The notes under the pieces: model-generated | Seen by the model: the letters and a program-made list of their open reading frames with translations, nothing else | Told to the model about the DNA's origin: nothing | Database searches by the model: none | NCBI GenBank assembly: GCA_004431415.1 | Contig: QPMI01000224.1 | Span: forward strand, 87,403-151,402 | DNA: 64,000 bases | Source: Cyanophora paradoxa | Lineage: Eukaryota; Glaucocystophyceae; Cyanophorales; Cyanophoraceae | Reading direction: 5' to 3' | Position numbers and translations under genes: made by a program | Part shown: positions 57,701-64,000 of the stretch, one piece after another | Numbering within the stretch: position 1 is the first letter of the stretch | How the letters are laid out: every line of letters begins with the position of its first letter

Positions 57701-59704
57701 GGCCCCGCGGCGGCGGCCGGGGCGACGCCGAGGCCCTGCGCGGGGAGCTGGAGGCGCTGCGCGCGGAGGTGGAGGCGGGGCGGGAGCGGGAGGCGGCGGA
57801 GACGGCGGAGCGGCTGGAGGCGCTGTACGAGGCGGTGCGGGAGGCGCAGGAGGGCGCCGCCGACCTCGCCCCGCGCCTCGCCGCCCTCGAGTCCGCCCTC
57901 GCCGCCCTGCGCGCCGCGGGGCCCGGGGCGGCCTCCAGCGACGCGCCGGCGGGCGGCCTCGAGGGCCTCGCGAAGGAGGTCGCCGAGCTGCGGGCGCGGG
58001 TGGAGCAGCACGACCACATCGGTGCGGGGGGCCGGGGCGGGGCGCTGCGGGGACCGACGGGGCGCAGAGTACATCGGGGAGGTGGTGGAGTCGCTGCGGC
58101 AGGACGTGCGCGAGATCGAGGCCGACCTCAAGGCCCACAAGGAGGCCGCCAAGGGCGACGACGAGGCCCGCGCCCGCGCCGACGCCGCCGCCCGCGACGC
58201 CGCCGAGGCCGTCCGCCGCCTGCACGAGCGCGCCGACGCCATCGAGAAGCGCGCTGAGGAGCTCGCCCGCGTCCGCCTCCCCCGCCCCCCGCCCCCGCCC
58301 GCCCTCCTTCGGCCCGAGCGCCCCGCAGGAGGTCGCCCGGCCGCGCGCCGCCACGCCCGTCGCCGCCTCGCCCAGCGCCGTGCGGCCCCGCGCGCCGCGC
58401 CTCTCCGCCGCGCTGACGGGGCGCAGGGCGGGGCCTCTCGAAGGACGTCAGCGACCTGCAGGCCAAGGCGCGGGGCGGCGCGCCGCCGCGGGCCGCCCGC
58501 AGCTGACGCCGGCGCAGGTCAAGGAGCACGAGCGCTGGGCGCCGGAGATCGCCGCCCTCCGCAAGGAGCTGGACGCGCTGACGGACACGCTGGACCGGGG
58601 CTCGCCGATCGAGCGGGTGCAGGCGCTGGAGACGCGCCTGGCGGAGCTGGACGTGCCGCGGGCGGCGGCCGCGGCGCGCGCCGTCGACGGGCTGCGCAGC
58701 GACGTGGACAAGGCCAAGGTCGACGTCGCCCTCGCCAAGGCCTCCGCCGAGGGCGCCAAGGCCGACGCCTCCACCGCCCGCTCCACCGCCGAGGCCGCCG
58801 CCAAGCGCGCCGCCGCCGCCGAGGAGGCCGCCGCCGCCGCCCAGCAGCACGCCGCCGCCCTCGCCGCCGACGTCGCCGCCCTCCGCGAGCACCCCGCCCC
58901 GCCGCCCCCGCCGCGGGGCCCGGCCCCTCCCACTCCCCCGCCTCCGCCTCCCCGCGCGGCGCCCTCGCCCCGAAGCCGGCCAGCGCCCTCCCGCCCCTCT
59001 CGAAGCAGCCGCTCGCCACGTCCGTCGCCCGGCCGGCGGGCCCTCGGCGAGCCCGCCTCCCGGCGGGGCGCCGGCCTCGTCGGCGGGGCGGCGAGCAGCG
59101 CCCCGAAGCCTGCGCCGGCGGCCCCGCGCCAGCGCCGGCCGCGGCGGCGCCGTCGCCGGGACGTCGGGCGCGGGGCGGGGCGCGGGCCGGCGGCGACCGC
59201 CGGCATCTCAGCTCGCGTCCTCGCCCTCTCCCGGGTGCGTCCTGCGCGACGCGGCGCGGCGGGGCGGGGCTGGGCGACGGGCGCGTGCGGGCGCAGGCGT
59301 CGGACGAGGAGGAGGTGCTGAGCGAGGAGGAGATCGACGAGGACGACTACGACGAGTTCGACCTCGACCGGCGCAGCACCCCGGCACCGGCCGCCGCACG
59401 CCCCTCGGCGACAGCGAGGACCCCGACTGGCGCCCCGCCCCGGCCCCGGCCCTCCGCCCTCGCCCGCGGGCCCGCCGCCGGCGCCGGCTTCCACTCCGGC
59501 TCCCCCGGCTTCGGTGGCTCCCCCGGGACCGCCGCGGCGCGCGCTCCGGCGGCCGGGCGGTTCGTGGCGGGGGCGCGGGGCGGGGCGGCCGCCGGCGGTG
59601 ACGAGGAATTCGAGGTCGAGGTGCGGCCGCCGCTGCGCGCCCCAAGCCCCCCGCCGCTGAGCCGCCCCCAGGACGACGAGTTCGACGAGATCGAGGAGCC
59701 CTGA
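54770..59704 (+). CDS. Large coiled-coil protein with acidic C-terminal motifs
   Basis: Start ATG at 54,770 (MESWQERVSHSLKTAEL); stop at 59,702-59,704. The first exon (to about 55,460) encodes a non-helical head (PPIYPSLYGTSRYSVPSTP) followed by unbroken heptad-rich helix. Many short exons continue the coiled coil to about 58,880, with Glu/Ala/Arg-rich sequence (for example EELVGELLLKQRRIDELRAE, RVAALEEAAAAA, DVDKAKVDVALAKASAEGAK). The intron 56822-56872 begins GC. The tail is Pro/Ala/Ser-rich and carries repeated acidic-aromatic motifs DEDDYDEFDLD, DEEFEVEV and DDEFDEIEEP, the last at the very C-terminus. The length (about 1,200-1,300 aa after splicing) and layout suggest a structural or flagellar/cytoskeletal protein. 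I recognise no family, and most inner exon boundaries are unresolved. Confidence 0.6.
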
Positions 59705-59906
59705 GCACAGCCCGCCGTCAAGTTTTCAACCGAATTCAATACACCTGTTACACCTGCTCTGCGAGCTACCTAGCTGTCGGCTAGTACCTACGGATCGGGA
59801 TAGCAGTGGAATGGGCTGGGGAAGCGGGCGACGAGGATGGACGAGATCGGTCGAGGGGCAGAGGAGCTGGGGGAAGGGCAAGGAAGGGATGCAGCGAGGC
59901 GGCGGC

Positions 59907-60565
59907 TCAGGGGGCCGCCTGTGCGGGGGACGCCGCTGCTGCTGCCGAGGGCCGCTCGGGCCTCGTGAAAGTCGCCTTGGTCGTCGTGAGGTAGCGGTCC
60001 TCCGTCTTCTGCGCCGCCGCGCGCTGCTGCACGGCAACCGTCTGCTCCAGCCTTTGGTAGGGGACTTCGACAACGCCCAGCGCCTGCTGGGGGCGAAGCT
60101 TCGGTCCCGGCCCCGACATCGTCAGTTCGTTGAGCGTGTTGAAGTACGCTTGCCGCAGGTTGAGTCCGTGGCTGATTAGCATGTCTCGCTTCTCGCCCTC
60201 CATATCCCGCTTAAGGCTGGCGGGGCGGGTCAACGACGAGCCAGGAGGAGAACGGCAAGCCAGCGCACTCGGGCGGTGCCGCCGGGCCCCTGTACTGATG
60301 AACCAGATGCGACACGGACTGGTTAAGCATCTTTGGCGGCTGCACGATTATTCAGCTTGGGGCGCACGAGATGACAGTCAAGCGCGGACCGGCGACTTCT
60401 GCGCGTTCTGGTCGAGGATGTCGCCCGCCTTATCCTCGTTCCAGTTTCCTATCAACACACCCTGCGAGAACCGCTTGAACGTGCTGTATGAGCGAAACGA
60501 ATCCTTAAACGCACCGCCCGATACATATTCTTGGGCTTGCCCGTGAACTGGCTTGCGTGAATCAT
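59907..60565 (-). CDS. Small protein with GVLIGNWNED motif, possibly an axonemal microtubule-associated protein
   Basis: Four exons on the minus strand, 60515-60565, 60390-60461, 60296-60339 and 59907-60216, give 158 aa. Sequence landmarks: MIHASQFTGKPKNMYRAGVL, IGNWNEDKAGD, KMLNQSVSHLVHHLKRDMEG and LRQAYFNTLNELTM; the C-terminal third is Gln/Ala-rich. The short N-GVLIGNWxE motif recalls small ciliary microtubule inner proteins (CFAP107/CFAP68 type), but this is memory-based and weak. Introns are 53, 50 and 79 nt, GT-AG. Upstream (60,566-60,966) and downstream (59,705-59,906) spacers show no gene. Confidence 0.55.
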
Positions 60566-60966
60566 CTTGATGCTCTAGAGATCCGAAGTGAGTGCTCGCT
60601 GAAAGCTCCAAGTCTCCTTTGCTGCTTTCTACGCGGTGGACAACGAATAACAGCCTACGATGCGCAGGCTAGCTTAGCTACAACGGCCGGACTGGAAAGC
60701 GGTGTGGACTCAAGTCTGCGTGTGCGTTGGGAGGCCTTCCCGAAAAAAGCTTCGATATCTGTACCCCTTCCCTTCCCTTCCCCCCCAATGCGGCGGTGCG
60801 GCTGCATGCATATGCGCATGCGCTTGCCGCGCGCAGTACTATAGCTAGTACTAGCTATATATAGTGCTGGCTGCCTAGCTATAGAGCGCTCTGAGGTTCA
60901 TGATCAAGGGGCGTGTGGTCTCAAGTTGCATTGGTCGCGCGACATCGGCGCGGGGCACGGCTGTAG
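60566..60966. other. Spacer between the small GNW-motif gene and the TPR gene
   Basis: No gene is supported. Notable content is a TTCCCTTCCCTTCCC pyrimidine run (about 60,768) and a palindrome-rich block GCATGCATATGCGCATGCGC followed by CTATAGCTAGTACTAGCTAT (60,805-60,860). Confidence 0.4.
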
Positions 60967-63112
60967 CTAGTCGAGCTTGGGCTTCTGCGGGGTGTAGAAG
61001 AGGCGCAGGAGGGGCCCGATCACGTAGGCGAGGGGGTAGAGGGCGATGCGGTTGGAGCGGAGGACGGCGTGGAGCTTGTGGCCGGCCGGCAGGTGCGCCT
61101 TCGCCACCGCCGCCGCCTCCACGATGCTCGACAGCGCCTCCGAAAACTGCCCGCGGCCACGCAACGCCGCCCCTCAGCTGCGGCGCAGCCTGGGCGGGGG
61201 GCGGGGGCCGGGGCGGGCGCACGAGCCAGTAGGAGCGGTAGGAGAAGCCGATGCGGGCGAGCGCGACGGCCTCGGTCTGCGCGGTTCAGGGCGGGGCGGG
61301 GCGGGGCGGGGGCGGGGGCGGGGGACCTCGGCGGCGGCGTGCTGGGGGCGGCAGGCGCGGGCGAGGCGGAGGAGGTCGCGGAGGCGGCGAGGCTGCGCTC
61401 CGGTCGCCCAGCTCCTTGCGGTAGATCTCCGAGATCCGCGTCGCCCGCTCCACACTCTCCGCCTGCCCCGGCCCCCGCTCGCCCGCGCGGGCGGGGCGCG
61501 GGGGGCGCGGGGCGGGGCGGACGGGGAGGGAGCCGAGGGCGGCCTCCTCGGCCCGCACCGCCGCCTCGTACGCCTGCACCGCCAGCGGCCAATCCTCCTC
61601 CTGCCGCCCGTCGGCCCCGCGGGGCGGGGGGCGGGGCGGGGCGGACGGCCTCGGCGAGCCAGGCGAGGCGCCAGAGGGAGGCGGCGACGTCGGGGTGGCG
61701 CTCGCCCCAGACGTCGAGCCGCAGCCGCAGCAGCTGCCGGTGCACCCCCGCCGCCTCCCCGTACTTGCGCCGGTCCAGCAGCGCGTCCCCGAGCGCCGCC
61801 AGCGCCTCCAGCAGCAGCGCCGCCCCTTGGCCGGCTCCGCCGCGTGGTGGCGGGCGACGATCCCGACCCCGCCCCAGCTGCGCGATCGCCGCGTCCCGCT
61901 CCGCCTTCCTCACCTTCTCCGCCCGGGGCCCGGCACCAGCCGCGCCCGCGCCAGCCCGCACCTGCGCCCCGCCTCCGCCCGGCCCCGGGGGCGCGCTGGG
62001 CGCGGGCGGGCGGACAGGGTGTGCGCGGTGGAGGGGTGGCCGGGCCCGACGCCCTTGGGCCCGCGCTGCGCCGCGAGGACCTCCTCCAGCATCCCCACCG
62101 CCTCCTCCTGCCGCCCCGCCCCGTCGCCCCCGCGCCCCGCCCCGCCCCGCCCGCCCCGCCCGCCCCGCCCGCGCACGCGGTCGCCCCGCATGAGGAGCGT
62201 CCTCGCGGTGAGCGCGCGCGCCCGCAGCGCGTCGTCGGCGTCGGGGCCCAGCAGCGCCGCCCGCGCCTCCGCCGCCTCCCGCCGGAAGGCGAGCGCCTGC
62301 GGGGCGTCGGGCCGGGGCGGGGGCGGGCGGGGGCGTGCGGGCCTCGTCGAGGCGGGCGAGGCCCTCGCAGAGGCTGGCGCAGAGGTCGAGGGTGTCGCAG
62401 AGCTCGAGGGAGCCCGGCGCGCCGACCGCCTTCCGGTGCGCCTCCAGCGAGGCGCGCCCCTTGGCGAGCGCCTCCTCGAGCTTCGCCCCCCGGTACGCCG
62501 CCACAGCCTCCGCCTTCCGCCCCGCCGCCTCCTTCAGCAGCGCCGCGTCCCCGCTCTCCTGCGCCCCGCGCCTCACGCCGGCGCCCCGCGCCCCACGCGC
62601 GCCGCCCGCTCGCCTTCGGCCGCGCGGCGCCGGCGCTCTTGACGACGGCGTCGTTGACGGCGGCCTCCTCCGCCGACGGCATCTTCACGTGCGGCAGCTT
62701 CGCGACGTCGAGCGCGTCGGCGAACTCCTCCGCCTTCTCGCGCCGCACGTAGTCATCCCTCTTCACCGGCGGCTTCGACTTCTTGCGCGTTGCCAGCCAG
62801 TATCCGAAGATGGAGAACACGCTGCGCCGCAGGGCGACGGTCAGCGCGAATCGCGATGGCTCTGGGCAGATCGCCCAGCGCGCTGGCGACTTGTCGTGCT
62901 CCAGCAGCCAGCAACGCACGATATCACGTAGAAGACGGCCAGAACGCGCAGGAAGTACGGCCGGTGCTCCTCCTGCGGGTCCCGGCGGTTTGAACGCGGT
63001 TGCTGGTGCGCGCGCCGCGCGAGTGCGCAGATCTGGTGCGGCGGACCGGTAGGATGCGTGCAAGGAACGCGTCCATGAAGTGCACGTCCTCGTCCTCCGC
63101 CGGCGCCGCCAT
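60967..63112 (-). CDS. Tetratricopeptide-like protein with C-terminal membrane segment
   Basis: Minus strand, start ATG at 63,112 (MAAPAEDEDVHFMDAFLARI). The N-terminal part includes RFALTVALRRSVFSIFGYWL, a probable hydrophobic segment, and KSKPPVKRDDYVRREKAEEF. The middle has helix-pair repeats of the TPR/kinesin-light-chain type: KAEAVAAYRGAKLEEALAKG, CDTLDLCASLCEGLARLDEA, LLEALAALGDALLDRRKYGE, AAGVHRQLLRLRLDVWGERH and PDVAASLWRLAWLAEA. The C-terminus reads FSEALSSIVEAAAVAKAHLP, then ALYPLAYVIGPLLRLFYTPQKP, a likely membrane anchor before the stop at 60,967-60,969. It may be an organelle-membrane scaffold; function unknown. Exon joins between 61,170 and 62,600 are unresolved because the introns are GC-only and stay open in several frames. 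Confidence 0.6.
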
Positions 63113-64000
63113 GGCTGGCTCTGGTCGTGTACCCCAGCAGGGGGGAAGAAGTTGGACTTCGAATTCACCAGACGTCGACAGCGCTAGCGCGCGTGCGCAA
63201 CGCCGTGACGAGCAGCTGCAGGGGGGACTTCCCGACCGGGACGCCGCCGTCAATCTGGTGGGGCCCTTGCACTTCCCACGCCCCGAATATTAATCACTGT
63301 ACATGTATCCACCGTGCCTCTTCTAGATCTCCGGCGTGGACCGTCGGACGCGGGGCGGAGGATGACTCATGATCATGATCAGTGAATTCGCCGAGTCGAA
63401 GCCTGTGCGCTTCGTGCGGCTCGCCTCGCCGCGGCGCTCGGGCCGCGGCGCTCCGGATCCCGGGTCCGGGGATATCGATCCCCTCTCCGGTCCGCGGCCG
63501 GTGCCGGCGGCAGGCCCCTCGAGCTCGTCGCCTGCGGGCCCCGCCTCGTCCCCATGGCCATCGTAGTTTGTCACAGTGTGGGTTCGATTCGTAGATCTAG
63601 ATTATATATAGGTAGTTTGTAGGAACCCCAGGCCTAGGGGGAGTGCACGCCCCCCTAGGGGCCTTCAGAGGCCCTCGGAGGGCCCTGCCTGCGTTGTCCG
63701 CGGCTTCTCGCCCCGTAGGTAGCACCGCCGCTTCAAAAGGCTTCTAGCTCGCGTTGTCCGCAGCTAGTATGCCAGTCTTATCAATGTGCAACGAGGGATT
63801 CAATTCAATTCGATAGATCAATACCACATCGATGATCTTGAGCTCAGCTGCAGACTGGCTACTAGGCTAAAAATGTGAATCTTGCAACCCGATATCGATG
63901 CACATGCCTACGAAAAGCGCAATCACTCGAAAAATGAATAAGCAGCTCGCGATCGGCAAATAAGCGAATCAGGTGATAATCGATAAGAACCGCGAAAAGA
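63113..64000. other. Intergenic DNA at the right edge
   Basis: No gene is supported. The region holds TGTACATGTA (63,298), TCATGATCATGATCA (63,367), a GAATTCGCCGAGTCGA word also found near 18,387, and a GGCCT/AGGCC-rich segment (63,625-63,690). Two copies of a GCGTTGTCCG(C)GCT/AGCT-like word lie near 63,692 and 63,752. The last 250 bp are AT-richer with ATCGAT and GATATCGAT palindromes. Confidence 0.45.

Overview
The window is nuclear DNA from a photosynthetic eukaryote, most likely a unicellular flagellated alga. Nearly every gene is split by very short introns (about 45-100 bp). The genes are eukaryotic: histone H3, Pol II subunit RPB9, eIF4A, DNA polymerase epsilon, ALG3, CDC50, an adiponectin-receptor-type PAQR protein and mitochondrial Mn-SOD. 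One gene is petC, the Rieske protein of the cytochrome b6f complex, so the cell has a plastid. A ChaN-like protein carries a twin-arginine, thylakoid-lumen-type signal. Neither of these two begins with an obvious ER signal peptide, so a primary plastid is at least as likely as a secondary one. I cannot name the species.

Layout. 1-17.7 kb (+): one giant membrane-protein gene, cut off at the left edge, with about 25-30 IPT/TIG modules, cysteine-rich ephrin-receptor-like repeats, an ectodomain, about ten membrane helices and a repetitive acidic tail. 17.7-19.3 kb: palindrome-rich intergenic DNA. 19.3-26.4 kb: eIF4A (-), a tandem nuclease-like protein with a charged helix (+), MTG1-type GTPase (+) and petC (-). 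26.7-34.4 kb: CDC50 (+), a muniscin-type endocytic adaptor (-), the ChaN-like protein (+) and ALG3 (+). 34.6-42.5 kb: RPB9 (-), histone H3 (+), a coiled-coil protein (-), a WW-like protein (+) and PAQR (-). 42.7-52.0 kb: POLE (+). 52.3-63.1 kb: Mn-SOD (+), a BLUF/TEX47-like protein (-), a large coiled-coil protein (+), a small GNW-motif protein (-) and a TPR protein (-). The last 0.9 kb is intergenic.

I reconstructed splicing by hand from reading frame, GT/GC...AG sites and family alignment. For eIF4A, MTG1, petC, CDC50, the ChaN-like gene, ALG3, RPB9, H3, the WW gene, PAQR, SOD and the small GNW gene, the exon lengths sum to an intact frame. Introns are remarkably uniform: often only G and C, with a CTGAC/CTCAC-like branch site a few bases before the terminal AG.

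The most notable observations are a U12-type AT-AC intron in ALG3, repeated use of GC-AG introns, tiny terminal exons, TIG modules bounded by phase-1 introns, and the tandem nuclease-like protein with a long charged helix. Functionally the window is a mixture of housekeeping genes (replication, transcription, translation, glycosylation, membrane traffic, photosynthesis, redox) with probable flagellar or cytoskeletal genes. I see no operon-like logic. Genes are packed tightly, often in divergent or convergent pairs.
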